Source: Spirosoma oryzicola
Lineage (GTDB): Bacteria; Bacteroidota; Bacteroidia; Cytophagales; Spirosomataceae
Assembly: GCF_021233055.1 (NCBI RefSeq)
Contig: NZ_CP089538.1
Coordinates: 3,798,501 to 3,862,500, forward strand
Length of the DNA: 64,000 nt
Reading direction: 5' to 3'
Numbering within the stretch: the first letter of the stretch is position 1; every line of letters starts with the position of its first letter. The position numbers and the translations under genes were made by a program. The notes under the pieces were generated by a model. The model made no database searches. It saw only the letters and a program-made list of their open reading frames with translations, and was not told the DNA's origin. Shown piece after piece: positions 33,589 through 42,422 of this stretch.

Positions 33589-35217
33589 TTAGGCGGGTAA
33601 ATAGACACTGAACGTCGCTCCTTGTCCGGGTTGGCTACTGGCCGTGATGACTCCGCCGTGATTAGAAACTACCTTCTCGCAGATTGCTAAACCGATGCCT
33701 GTCCCGGCAAATTCACTTTTGCCGTGTAGCCGCTGAAAGACCTGAAATATTCGATCCAGGTATTTTTCCTCGAAACCGATTCCATTATCGGCAATCTTGA
33801 TGCAGTGATAAGTACTGGCCAGACGAGCCGGTTTTACCGTATCGGGCAATTCAGCACGAACCACTTCATCGGCAGTAACGCTAATCGTCGGTTGCTCGTT
33901 TGATCGATGAAATTTGAGCGCATTACTCAGGAGGTTCAAAAAAAGCTGTCCTAATTGTGAAGCGTCACCCTGAACAACGGGTAGCGGATGGATGTCCACG
34001 ATGGCGTTCGTTTCCAGAACCACCATGTCCAGGTCAGCCAGCACGGCATCGATTACATCGGCTAAGGACACGGCTTTTCGATCGATCTGACCCGTGGAGA
34101 TACGTGAAAAAGACAGCAAATCCCGGATAAGCGTCGACATACGATTAGCTGCTGACTGCATCCGCGTGATGTAAACAGTCCCCTCCTCTAGCTGGTCGCT
34201 ATACTGGCTTTGCAGTAGATCGCCAAATTGCTGAATCTTGCGTAGCGGCTCCTGCAAATCGTGCGAGGCAATAAAGGCAAATTGCTTTAAATTGTCGTTG
34301 GACCGTTGTAAATCCTGATTGGCCGACTCAAGCTGCTGCGTTCGCTGCTGTACCCGGTCGTCTAGTTCGGTGTATAGTTGCTGATAGCGCGCATTGCTTT
34401 CTTCCAGCTTTTTCCGGGACAACACCTGCTCAGTTACATCGATAATTACGCCCATTACACCAGACACATCGCCATTCGGCTCCCGCAGCGGATAGTAGAT
34501 AAAATCGACGAAAAGCGCCCGAATTTGTCCTTGCTGAACCAGCTTTATCGGTGCGCCCCGTTGCACGTATGGTACTCCCGTCGTAGCGACCTGCCTCAAC
34601 AGGTTCTCAACACCCTGCCCCGCAATATCAGGCAGCGCTTCCAGAAGGGGTTTTCCCAAGAGTGCCGCCAAAGGACGATCAACCAATCGCGAAAAAGCTT
34701 CATTAACTAAGCGGAACACAAAATCAGGTTCCCGTCCGACAATGGATAGTACGATTGGAGCTTGCTCGAACAGGTTATGTAGCTGCTGCTGACTGGCTTC
34801 AAGCTGCTGCCTGGCCGTTACGACAAGGGTAACATCCTGAACAATTCCATTGAAGCGAACGACTTTGCCGTCCGATTGCCGTATCGTTTTTCCTTTGGCT
34901 TGAAGCCAGCGGAATCCGCCGTCTTTTCGGCGCGCTCGGAAAATAATATCGTGATCCCCTTCATTAAGTCCGCTTACCGATTTGAAGTTTTCCTCAGCGA
35001 CGCGCTCCTTATCATCGGGGTGAACCTGATCCAGAAGAATAGCAGCGTTTACGTCAGCATCAATCGATAACCCGAACAGCTGCTTACAGATCGGTGACCA
35101 CTCGGTCTGCCCTGTTACCAAATTATAATCCCAAAACCCAACCTGCGCGGCTTCTAAGGCAAGGTGTAAGCGTTCATTCTCAACGATTATATTAGTCAAC
35201 GGTGTATTTGTCCCCAT
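33589..35217 (-). CDS. PAS-domain sensor histidine kinase
   Basis: A 542-residue kinase from the ATG at 35215-35217; the longer reading starts with TTG. Two PAS modules come first. One, at about 10-135, has ALEAAQVGFWDYNLVTGQTE and a PAC tail, KGKTIRQSDGKVVRFNGIVQ. The second, at about 145-265, has LFEQAPIVLSIVGREPDFVF. A coiled coil (about 275-315) leads to HisKA with FAFIASHDLQEPLRKIQQFG and an ATPase domain with NLLSNALKFHR, IADNGIGFEE and GTGIGLAICEKVV. No membrane helix, so it is cytosolic and senses through PAS. It resembles phytochrome-like soluble kinases of Cytophagales. No adjacent response regulator. Confidence 0.9.
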   Translation of the reverse strand: MGTNTPLTNIIVENERLHLALEAAQVGFWDYNLVTGQTEWSPICKQLFGLSIDADVNAAILLDQVHPDDKERVAEENFKSVSGLNEGDHDIIFRARRKDGGFRWLQAKGKTIRQSDGKVVRFNGIVQDVTLVVTARQQLEASQQQLHNLFEQAPIVLSIVGREPDFVFRLVNEAFSRLVDRPLAALLGKPLLEALPDIAGQGVENLLRQVATTGVPYVQRGAPIKLVQQGQIRALFVDFIYYPLREPNGDVSGVMGVIIDVTEQVLSRKKLEESNARYQQLYTELDDRVQQRTQQLESANQDLQRSNDNLKQFAFIASHDLQEPLRKIQQFGDLLQSQYSDQLEEGTVYITRMQSAANRMSTLIRDLLSFSRISTGQIDRKAVSLADVIDAVLADLDMVVLETNAIVDIHPLPVVQGDASQLGQLFLNLLSNALKFHRSNEQPTISVTADEVVRAELPDTVKPARLASTYHCIKIADNGIGFEEKYLDRIFQVFQRLHGKSEFAGTGIGLAICEKVVSNHGGVITASSQPGQGATFSVYLPA

Positions 35218-35423
35218 CCAAGACCGCTCAGTTAACACGCACATCCATGAACTAGCCCAGGTCCAGTCCGCCAATCCCGTACGTTAGTGTGTCAGGCTTT
35301 ATTTTTCAAGAGCAAGTTACACAGCGAAGCGCTAGTTGCAAGCATTCGGTAAACCCAATACACCAGGCCATCGGTTCTATCCGTAAAAAATAATTGGCAG
35401 GCGATTTACCAGGAAACGATGTG

Positions 35424-35909
35424 CTAGCTGCTCAGCAACTGATCGAGTTGCTTAAGATTGAATTGATGCGCATTCTGCACCTCAGACAGATGCTGTTGAA
35501 GATAGTCCAGGGTGAGTTGGTGTCGATGGATTAAGTTGGATCGGTAAGGCTCCCTTAAAAAAGTATCCTGGGTCTGTTGTAAACGTATCTCTGTATTTCG
35601 TATGGCTTGATTAAGGTTATCAATATAATGTTCATTCCGTTTTGTCCGTTGCTGCATTACCCCAACAAGCCATTGTTTATGAACCGACTGCCAGTCAACG
35701 GGTTTGTTTAAAATATGCTGCCATTCGCTTTCCGGCTGCGCTGACTTATCGTCTACAGCTTCACCCGTATGAGATACCAAATCAAGTTGGGCAACCAAGT
35801 TCATCAATTCGGATTGCGTTGCCGGATCAGCGGAGTCAATAAACTTATTGGCTATGCCAAATACGTACTGATCAAGTGCTTTGTGGAAGGATTGGTTAGC
35901 GTTTCTCAC
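35424..35909 (-). CDS. Uncharacterised helical protein
   Basis: A 161-residue protein whose only upstream start is a GTG at 35907-35909. It is polar and predicted helical throughout, with a possible coiled coil in the second half (IDNLNQAIRNTEIRLQQTQD, then HQLTLDYLQQHLSEVQNAH). No signal peptide, membrane helix or recognised motif. It lies in a leftward series with the PAS kinase downstream (about 200 bp away) and two other unknown genes upstream, which may mean shared control. Function not assigned. Confidence 0.6.
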   Translation of the reverse strand: MRNANQSFHKALDQYVFGIANKFIDSADPATQSELMNLVAQLDLVSHTGEAVDDKSAQPESEWQHILNKPVDWQSVHKQWLVGVMQQRTKRNEHYIDNLNQAIRNTEIRLQQTQDTFLREPYRSNLIHRHQLTLDYLQQHLSEVQNAHQFNLKQLDQLLSS

Positions 35910-36003
35910 AAGTTCGTTTTTGTTATAAGCTTACAATAGACGATAAAAAGTACGAATAGATAGTGTGAGCGATTTTCTTAAATAACCAGACAGATTAAGG
36001 GCG

Positions 36004-36378
36004 TTAAGAAGCAGGTTGTGCTGCTAGATACAGTACCGTTTGAGCCCGTTCATTCAAAGCTTCCAGGATTAACGTGTGAGCAACTATTTTTTTTATATTT
36101 TTCTTCGATGCATAGAGCGGGTCAAACTGATCTACATCCAGTAGTAAGTTTTCCAACTCTGTTTCCATCGCAGCGAGCAGGTCAGTCAACTGATTGATCG
36201 GGCACTGCCCCACGCAGGTAGTTACTCCTTTTATCAGGCGAACCTGCTTATCTACCGACTCGGTTAGTTGGTTATAATTCGTACGAAGAATGGAAACAGC
36301 TGTAATCCATCTCACCAACACCTGATCCGCAGTTAGCTCATTTATTGAAGAGCCTTTTTTTGGCCGTTGAGCCCTCAT
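36004..36378 (-). CDS. Uncharacterised small helical protein
   Basis: A 124-residue protein with an ATG start at 36376-36378 and a basic N-terminus (MRAQRPKKGS). Mostly helical, with TTCVGQCPINQLTDLLAAME containing a C-x3-C pair and an acidic stretch LLLDVDQFDPLY. No signal peptide or membrane segment. Its length and helical pattern could fit a four-helix bundle, but I recognise no family. It lies about 95 bp from the next leftward gene. Confidence 0.55.
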   Translation of the reverse strand: MRAQRPKKGSSINELTADQVLVRWITAVSILRTNYNQLTESVDKQVRLIKGVTTCVGQCPINQLTDLLAAMETELENLLLDVDQFDPLYASKKNIKKIVAHTLILEALNERAQTVLYLAAQPAS

Positions 36379-36527
36379 TCTCCGTTTTGTTTAACGTAAA
36401 AAGCCTATATGAGGCTACAAGTTCAACAAAAATAGAAATTCTACGCTTATTTCAGCTATATATATAATTTATTTTATTACAGCGGTATACAGAACCTAAA
36501 CAAGCGTCATTTAGCATAAACACCTAC

Positions 36528-37013
36528 TCAACAGAGTACTAAAGCGCGTAAAGCAAATAGCCAGGCAATCAGTATTAGTATTGTACGAATATAATTAAGC
36601 CTGACCCATAAGGTTACCAAATGAGATACCCGTTCCGTAAAAAGGGTATCCATACGCTGAAACTTGATAATCGTTGGAATGAAAAAAGTAAACGTACTTA
36701 TTCGTTCACAAAACGTTAGCAACGCTGCGGCAAGCCACCAGTTATAGCCCGGCGCCCCTAGCCAGATAACAATAAAACTGGCCAGTGTCAGCAGGGTAAG
36801 CGGTAGGGTTGTTACAAAGGCCCAGAATTTCCGTCCAGAGTCCAATTCACGCATGGCTTCCCGATCGATGTAACAACCGGATAAGGCCGACTTTCTGAAC
36901 CATTGGGGTATAACGACTTTAATTTCATAGAGTCCTGCCCCAAAGGCAGTTCCCAGGTTCAGGACAAATAGCAACAACAGGATTTGTGGTAAATAGCTCA
37001 TGGCGACGCCCAT
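36528..37013 (-). CDS. DUF1772-like small integral membrane protein
   Basis: A 161-residue protein, ATG at 37011-37013 or 12 bases further in. Four hydrophobic helices lie at about 7-27, 63-83, 88-108 and 138-158. A conserved-looking loop, GAGLYEIKVVIPQWF, sits after the first helix, as in anthrone-oxygenase-like/DUF1772 membrane proteins (GxxxYExxVxxPxW). That resemblance is the only functional hint and does not establish an enzyme role. It is the first of three leftward unknown genes above the PAS kinase. Confidence 0.65.
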   Translation of the reverse strand: MGVAMSYLPQILLLLFVLNLGTAFGAGLYEIKVVIPQWFRKSALSGCYIDREAMRELDSGRKFWAFVTTLPLTLLTLASFIVIWLGAPGYNWWLAAALLTFCERISTFTFFIPTIIKFQRMDTLFTERVSHLVTLWVRLNYIRTILILIAWLFALRALVLC

Positions 37014-37366
37014 TAACGGTTTGGATTAAGAGCGAAACCTAAGCGTTTGAAAGCCCTAATCCAGACAAATGGGAGTCAACAGAGCCACTACGGCGATAAA
37101 CAGGGCGAAATGAACGATGAACAAACAGGCTTTACGCTCAACGTTCAACCATCTGATAAGCCAAAAAGCGTTGGGGTAATTTTTATCGTTACCCGTTCGT
37201 GTGTGGTGTAAGCAAAAAGTTTGTTTTTTAGACCGTTCATTCAGAGCGGATCATTCGGTCAGAGCAGCTAAACCACGATCAGCACACCCACCCGCACTGA
37301 TTTTTCTGATCTGATGAACAAGTTTACTTGGTACAATCAACGAACACAACAAACAGGCTTCACCCA
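37014..37366. other. Divergent intergenic region
   Basis: About 350 bp between a leftward membrane-protein gene and a rightward NTF2-like gene, presumably holding both promoters. Short dyad GACCG (37231-37235) and CGGTC (37256-37260). Nothing else supported. Confidence 0.4.
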
Positions 37367-37735
37367 ATGGAAGAAACAATTCAGGCGTACATCAATGCGT
37401 ACAATGCCAAGGACATACCCGCCCTATTAGCCCTGCTGGACGACCAGATATTTTTCGAGAATATTTCCAATTCATCGGGTATTACGCAAACAACGTCTAA
37501 ACAAGCCTTCGAACAGCTAGCTCTCCAATCGGCGGATTACGTTGCGGAGCGTAAGCAAGTGGTTCGTTTCATGGTGGTGAGCGCCACGGCTGCCGCTGTC
37601 GAAATTGATTACTCTGCTACCCTTGCCACAGATCTGCCTAACGGCTTAAAAGCAGGTGATACAATTCGTCTTCGCGGAGTAAGCATTTTTGAAATGAAAC
37701 ATAAAAAGTTTACCCGTATCAGCGATTACAGTTAA
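37367..37735 (+). CDS. SnoaL/NTF2-like protein
   Basis: A 122-residue protein from the ATG at 37367; a longer reading uses a TTG. MEETIQAYINAYNAKDIPAL followed by LALLDDQIFFEN is the usual opening of the SnoaL-like nuclear transport factor 2 superfamily, and the later strands (VRFMVVSATAAAVEIDYSAT, LRGVSIFEMKHKKFTRISDY) complete the cone-shaped fold. Members bind or convert small hydrophobic molecules or serve as dimeric scaffolds; the specific role cannot be read. No signal peptide. Single gene by position. Confidence 0.78.
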   Translation: MEETIQAYINAYNAKDIPALLALLDDQIFFENISNSSGITQTTSKQAFEQLALQSADYVAERKQVVRFMVVSATAAAVEIDYSATLATDLPNGLKAGDTIRLRGVSIFEMKHKKFTRISDYS

Positions 37736-38186
37736 CCGGTTCAGTATCAGAGTCAACAAACACTCCTTTATCAGCGTAAGGAGCCGATACGGGCAATTAC
37801 CTTCCTTGCTTGTCAGCTTGCTGCCTAACTATTAGCTCTTACCCACAAGCTCCTTACTTGATATAGACTTTATCTAAGAAAGCAATTAACAATACAACTG
37901 ACAATTAGGCAATTAGAATTGAAACGAGTTAGCTTTAAACCAGTTGACAAAGATTTTTATACGGTCTATCCATTAATACTGCCACTTCACAAGCTCATCC
38001 TTCACCGGGGATTACCCACCCAGTACTTTTGTCATGTCCGTAAGTGAACGGAGTTTGTCCATATACGGACAAGGTTAGCCATTGGCACAAAACGTAAATA
38101 CTTGAAAATCAATAGCATTTACTTCTTGGCACAACCTTTGGCTTATTGACAATGAACTGTAAACAACACCAAACACAACGACTACC
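37736..38186. other. Intergenic region with regulatory dyads
   Basis: About 450 bp before a small secreted-protein gene. It holds the two dyads at 38037-38072 and a TACTTTTG element (38024-38031) matching the Bacteroidota -7 consensus TAnnTTTG, although no good -33 TTG is seen. The rest shows no gene. Confidence 0.45.
38037..38072. promoter_or_regulatory. Pair of adjacent dyads, candidate operator
   Basis: TCCGT/ACGGA (38037-38041 and 38048-38052) is followed by TTGTCCATATACGGACAA (38055-38072), an 18-bp palindrome with one mismatched pair. They lie 115-150 bp upstream of the next ATG, just downstream of a TAnnTTTG-like element. Confidence 0.4.
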
Positions 38187-38558
38187 ATGTTACTACCCAT
38201 GCTTCATAAACTGGCTCTTTCGGCCCTCATCAGTGCTTCTACGCTAAGCAATCCTACGACACCCAAAGCGTTTGATGCCAGCGCCTTTGTCACCATCGAC
38301 AACCACATTCGGGTATCCGTCGTCAAAACAGCCGATACGGCCATTGAAGTCCTTCTGCGGAACGCCGAAAACGAAGTGGTTTATCAGCAATACATCGGCA
38401 GAAAAGACGAAAAGTTTGCCTTGAAGCTGAATGTCGACCAATTGACTGATGGCAAGTACGAGTTAGAAGTAAAATCCAACGGAACTAGCTTTCGCAAGCA
38501 GCTTAACCTGTCTACGCAGCCGGTTCGGGAAACCAGCCGAGTGGTCGCCATGCACTAA
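38187..38558 (+). CDS. Small secreted protein, DUF3244-like
   Basis: A 123-residue protein with a hydrophobic N-terminus (LHKLALSALISASTLSNP) that acts as a signal peptide. The mature part reads as one small beta-sandwich: FVTIDNHIRVSVVKTADTAI, LLRNAENEVVYQQYIGR, LNVDQLTDGKYELEVKSNGT. The pattern of a modified T9SS/DUF3244-type domain (internal VxYxxxI and LxxGxYxLxVxxxxxxxxK) is evident, but the usual C-terminal sorting tail is not. Probably periplasmic or surface-exposed. A strong terminator lies 27 bp downstream, so it is monocistronic. Confidence 0.7.
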   Translation: MLLPMLHKLALSALISASTLSNPTTPKAFDASAFVTIDNHIRVSVVKTADTAIEVLLRNAENEVVYQQYIGRKDEKFALKLNVDQLTDGKYELEVKSNGTSFRKQLNLSTQPVRETSRVVAMH

Positions 38559-38585
38559 TCTTTCCGCTTTCACCGCACCCGTTCA

Positions 38586-38605
38586 AACCCGGCTCAGGCC
38601 GGGTT
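38586..38605 (+). terminator. Intrinsic terminator
   Basis: AACCCGGC (38586-38593) pairs with GCCGGGTT (38598-38605) around a TCAG loop and is followed by TTCTTTTTT. Closes the small secreted-protein gene. Confidence 0.88.
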
Positions 38606-38725
38606 TTCTTTTTTGGTACCAGCTAATGCGAACAGCTTATGGAGTCGCAACGTCAATTAATTGGATTGAACCATTTATATTAATCCTTGTAAGACCATTC
38701 TTCACCCATCAAAACCCAATACGCG

Positions 38726-40297
38726 ATGCCAACCTCACTGCATACGGACGTTCTGCTGGTCGGTGCTGGCCCAACGGGGCTTTCCCTGGCCTGCCAATTT
38801 CTGCGTCATGGCGTCGATTTTATCCTGATTGACAAAGGAGAAGGCATTACGCCATACTCCAAAGCAATTGGGGTACAGGCGCGCACGCTGGAAATTTACG
38901 AACAGATTGGTTTGGCGAAATCCTTGATTGAGAAGGGTAACATCGCCGAAAAAGCGCAACTGCTTGAGGATGGCAAGGTTCGCGGAGAGGTGGCACTGGC
39001 CACCGTCGGTCAGGGACAAAGCCCTTACCCGTTTCTATTGTTAGTCGAGCAAAGCCAGCACGAACAGCTACTCTATACTTTTCTAAAACAGCAAGGTAAA
39101 TCGGTTCAGTGGAAGACCAGCCTGGATCAATTTTCGCAGACAAGTGAGGGCGTAACGGCCCACGTAACAACGCCGACCGGCGACCAACAGACGATTACCG
39201 CGAAATACCTTGTGGGTTGCGATGGCGCAAAGAGCGTTGTCCGTCACACGCTCGGTTTATCCTTCGCGGGTAGCACGTTGGAGCGGCTTTTTTACGTAGC
39301 CGATGTACACATCAACTGGCCGCTTGACCATAACTCGGTCAGGATTTGTTTGGCGAAAGCAACGCTGACCGCTTTTTTTCCATTGCCCGGCGAAAACCGC
39401 TACCGGATCGTAGGCACATTCCCCGAAAACGACCAACAAGCGGAAGGAACGGTATTGTACGAAGCCATCGAACGACAAATAAAAGCAGATACGAAACTAG
39501 CCTTGGACATTACCCAGGTCAACTGGTTTTCGACGTACAAAGTGCACTCCCGGCGAGTAAGCGCGTTTTCCGACGGACGGTGCTTTGTGGCGGGTGATGC
39601 TGCGCACATCCATACACCCGCCGGTGGGCAGGGTATGAATACGGGTATTCAGGACGGTTATAACCTGGCCTGGAAACTGGCATTTGTGCTCAACCACCAG
39701 GCCGATGACCGCTTGCTGTCAACCTACAACGAAGAACGCAGTGCCAACGCGAAGCACCTCCTGGAAACGACCGACCGTATGTTTGACTTCGGCGCTAGTC
39801 CCGACTGGTTTCTGGCGAACTTACGCACGTATGTAATTCCTTACGTCGCTCATGTTTTGCTTGGACTTGATGTAGTCAAAAAAGCGGTATTTCCGTTGAT
39901 TTCACAGATTGGTATCAACTACCGATCCAGTTCCCTGAGTGAGTCGGGTATTCATCCCTTTTCCAAGGTGCAGGCAGGTGATCGTATGCCCTACGCGCTG
40001 ATTGATGGAGAAAGCATTTATAATGGGTTGCGCTACCCGAAATTTCATCTGCTTGTCTTTGGCGATGCGGCTGAAAACGATCCGGATAAGCTCCATGCGT
40101 TTGTCGACCGAAATCAATCCATTCTGGACATCCATCACTACCCGCTTTCGCCCACCATTCAATCGCTGTTTGCTATAGAAGGCAACTTCAGCGTTCTGCT
40201 CAGACCCGATAATTACATAGCCCTACTCGATCGTAGTTTATCGGCAACTCAGCTAAAAAGGTATCTCAGGAAAACCATTGGCTGTGCTATTAACTGA
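38726..40297 (+). CDS. FAD-dependent aromatic-type monooxygenase
   Basis: A 523-residue flavoprotein of the class A hydroxylase group (PheA/TfdB/MhpA, PF01494). The N-terminal dinucleotide fold VLLVGAGPTGLSLACQFLRH and KAIGVQARTLEIYEQIGL (the ADP-ribose region) start it. A DG-type motif YLVGCDGAKSVVRHTLG lies near residue 160. GDAAHIHTPAGGQGMNTGIQ near residue 290 contacts the flavin ribityl and pyrophosphate. A thioredoxin-like C-terminal domain of about 130 residues follows. It uses NAD(P)H and O2 to hydroxylate an aromatic or polyketide-like substrate; which one is unknown. No catabolic partners are adjacent. Confidence 0.88.
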   Translation: MPTSLHTDVLLVGAGPTGLSLACQFLRHGVDFILIDKGEGITPYSKAIGVQARTLEIYEQIGLAKSLIEKGNIAEKAQLLEDGKVRGEVALATVGQGQSPYPFLLLVEQSQHEQLLYTFLKQQGKSVQWKTSLDQFSQTSEGVTAHVTTPTGDQQTITAKYLVGCDGAKSVVRHTLGLSFAGSTLERLFYVADVHINWPLDHNSVRICLAKATLTAFFPLPGENRYRIVGTFPENDQQAEGTVLYEAIERQIKADTKLALDITQVNWFSTYKVHSRRVSAFSDGRCFVAGDAAHIHTPAGGQGMNTGIQDGYNLAWKLAFVLNHQADDRLLSTYNEERSANAKHLLETTDRMFDFGASPDWFLANLRTYVIPYVAHVLLGLDVVKKAVFPLISQIGINYRSSSLSESGIHPFSKVQAGDRMPYALIDGESIYNGLRYPKFHLLVFGDAAENDPDKLHAFVDRNQSILDIHHYPLSPTIQSLFAIEGNFSVLLRPDNYIALLDRSLSATQLKRYLRKTIGCAIN

Positions 40298-40469
40298 CCG
40301 TGTCAATCAGAAAGCGCAAAGCGCCAGCAGGCGCTGTTTATCAAACATCCTAGCTTTGCTTATTGGCGTTGAGCGTCAGCGTCATAAAGTAAAAAAAGTT
40401 GAACAAAGTCAGCGGTCAGCTCATTAGAAGATAGCGTTGTTTTTGGCGCTTATTCATCTATATGATCGT

Positions 40470-41444
40470 ATGAAGACGTTTTACACCTTCTCAAGTGTCC
40501 TGCTCGCTGTTGGTTTCGGATTGACCGCCTGCGAAGATCACAGACTCAGCCCTAATGCATCCTTCCCCGAACGCATTAATTTCGTTGCGCAGCGTCAGTA
40601 TCCCGAAGGCTTTGCCTACTCGGCCCAACTCGACCGATTTCTGGTTTCGTCCATCACGCAGGGGAAAGTAGGTACGGTTGATGTCAACGGCAATTATGCC
40701 GACCTGATCGCACCACCCGAGCTGATTAGCAGCATGGGTATGCGAGTCGCCGATGGGCGTCTTTTTGTTTGCAACGCTGATCAGGGGGTATCGACCAAAA
40801 GTACACCGCAAACCACCCGAAAGACAGCTGAATTGTTGGTATTCAACATTGCCAGTCGTCAGTTAGAGCGCCGGGTCGATTTAGACGATTTATACACGAG
40901 TCCTGCTCATCTGGCCAATGATCTGGCGGTACAACCAGACGGTACCGTTTACGTAACCGATTCGTTCGCACCCGTTATCTACAAAGTGATGCCTAATGGC
41001 CAGGCGAGTGTTTTGGTAGAAAATCCGCTTTTTGCGAGCGCTACGTTTGGGCTCAACGGTATTGTTTACCATCCCAACGGCTATTTGATCGTTGCCGTAA
41101 CCAGCGCCGGCAAGTTGTATAAGGTTGATCTGAAGAACGGAAACGCCATCTCGGAAGTGGGCGGTCTACCCAACTTGCCGGGTGATGGATTGAGCCTACT
41201 CAATGGTGATCTGTACGTAGTGACGGGCAGCGGTAGTCAGGTCGCTCAACTGCGAAGCACGGACGACTGGAAGACAGCTACGGTTGTCAAACGAGACACC
41301 GAAGGATACAGTCAGGCTACAACAAACGTAGCGGTTAATGGCAGCATCTATTCGCTCAATGCCCGGATTGGCGAAATTAGCGCGGCTATGGGCGACGCGT
41401 CTAAACTGCAATCCAACACGTATAGCATTCAGAAATTCAGGTAA
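40470..41444 (+). CDS. SMP-30/NHL-type beta-propeller lipoprotein
   Basis: A 324-residue protein from the ATG at 40470; the longer reading adds an unlikely extension. The signal peptide ends in the lipobox FGLTACED. The mature protein has repeated propeller blades: YPEGFAYSAQLDRFLVSSIT, SSMGMRVADGRLFVCNADQG, LANDLAVQPDGTVYVTDSFA, LNGIVYHPNGYLIVAVTSAG and GDGLSLLNGDLYVVTGSGS. This matches the SMP-30/gluconolactonase superfamily, here as an exported form. The metal ligands of true lactonases cannot be confirmed by eye, so enzyme activity is open. A hairpin terminator follows. Confidence 0.8.
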   Translation: MKTFYTFSSVLLAVGFGLTACEDHRLSPNASFPERINFVAQRQYPEGFAYSAQLDRFLVSSITQGKVGTVDVNGNYADLIAPPELISSMGMRVADGRLFVCNADQGVSTKSTPQTTRKTAELLVFNIASRQLERRVDLDDLYTSPAHLANDLAVQPDGTVYVTDSFAPVIYKVMPNGQASVLVENPLFASATFGLNGIVYHPNGYLIVAVTSAGKLYKVDLKNGNAISEVGGLPNLPGDGLSLLNGDLYVVTGSGSQVAQLRSTDDWKTATVVKRDTEGYSQATTNVAVNGSIYSLNARIGEISAAMGDASKLQSNTYSIQKFR

Positions 41445-41453
41445 GCAACGTCT

Positions 41454-41493
41454 GGTTTGCTGCTGTTACTGATTTAAATAACGGCAGCAAACC
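41454..41493. terminator. Bidirectional terminator hairpin
   Basis: GGTTTGCTGCTGTTA (41454-41468) pairs with TAACGGCAGCAAACC (41479-41493) with one G-T wobble and a 10-base loop, in the gap between the converging propeller and aldo/keto reductase genes. Confidence 0.75.
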
Positions 41494-41557
41494 GGACATA
41501 TCTTTTGTCTTACAGCCCCGCTGATTCAGCGAAAACCCGGATTAACGTTGCTGTCTC

Positions 41558-42418
41558 CTACCCGGCAATGCTATTTAGTTTCTGCCTATCCTGTTCGGTT
41601 AATGTGATGGCTCCTACTGCCATGTTTTCCTCCAGATGCTTCACGTTAGACGTACCCGGAATAAGCAAAATGTTATCGGCATGATGCAGCAACCAGCTCA
41701 ATGCGATCTGGTGTAGAGTAGCTCCTTTTTCAGTGGCAATACGCTGGATCACATCTTCCTTCTGAGCATCCATGCCACCGCCAATCGGGAACCAGGGAAT
41801 AAAGGCGATGTTTTGTTGCCGACAATAATCCAGCACCGGCTCCCACTCCCGGTTGTACACGCTGTAGCGGTTCTGCACCGACACGACCGGAAAAAACTGC
41901 TGCGCTTTCTTAATCTCTTCTACCGATACTTCGGAAAGGCCGATGTGGCGGATTTTGCCTTCCTGCTGCGCTTTTTGCAGAAACTCAAACGTAATTTCGG
42001 CGGGTATTTTCGGATCAATGCGGTGTAACTGATACAGTTCGATGCGATCCAGTTTCAGCCGTTGCAGGCTCCCGTTCAGTGCTTCGTGCAAATGTTGGGG
42101 ACTGGCATCGTTATGAATATCGGCCCACGGCCCAAAACGAACCAAACCTCCCTTTGTCCCGATGACCAAGTCTTTTGCATAAGGATGAAGGGCCTGGGCG
42201 ATCAATTGTTCCGAGGTAAACGGCCCGTATTGATCGGCTGTATCAATGAAGTTGCAACCCAGCTCTACGGCCCGACGGAGTACGTCAATCGAGTTTTGCG
42301 GATTTTCGGGCATTCCCCAGATAGCAGGACCGGTAATACGCATTGCACCGTAACCAATACGGTTTACTTCCAGATCACCTCCCAGCAGAAAGGTGGTTTT
42401 TAAACTACTGTTTTCCAT
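41558..42418 (-). CDS. Aldo/keto reductase
   Basis: A 286-residue NADPH-dependent TIM-barrel oxidoreductase. The catalytic residues are visible: Asp and Tyr in FIDTADQYGPFTSE, Lys in LVIGTKGG and His in IELYQLHRID. Substrate and cofactor regions follow (IRHIGLSEVSVEEIKKAQQF and ILLIPGTSNVKHLEENM). It reduces carbonyls or oxidises alcohols; the physiological substrate is unknown. It begins 4 bp after the AraC regulator gene in the same orientation, so the regulator probably controls it. The same regulator-oxidoreductase pairing recurs near 60 kb. Confidence 0.9.
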   Translation of the reverse strand: MENSSLKTTFLLGGDLEVNRIGYGAMRITGPAIWGMPENPQNSIDVLRRAVELGCNFIDTADQYGPFTSEQLIAQALHPYAKDLVIGTKGGLVRFGPWADIHNDASPQHLHEALNGSLQRLKLDRIELYQLHRIDPKIPAEITFEFLQKAQQEGKIRHIGLSEVSVEEIKKAQQFFPVVSVQNRYSVYNREWEPVLDYCRQQNIAFIPWFPIGGGMDAQKEDVIQRIATEKGATLHQIALSWLLHHADNILLIPGTSNVKHLEENMAVGAITLTEQDRQKLNSIAG

Positions 42419-42422
42419 AAAG

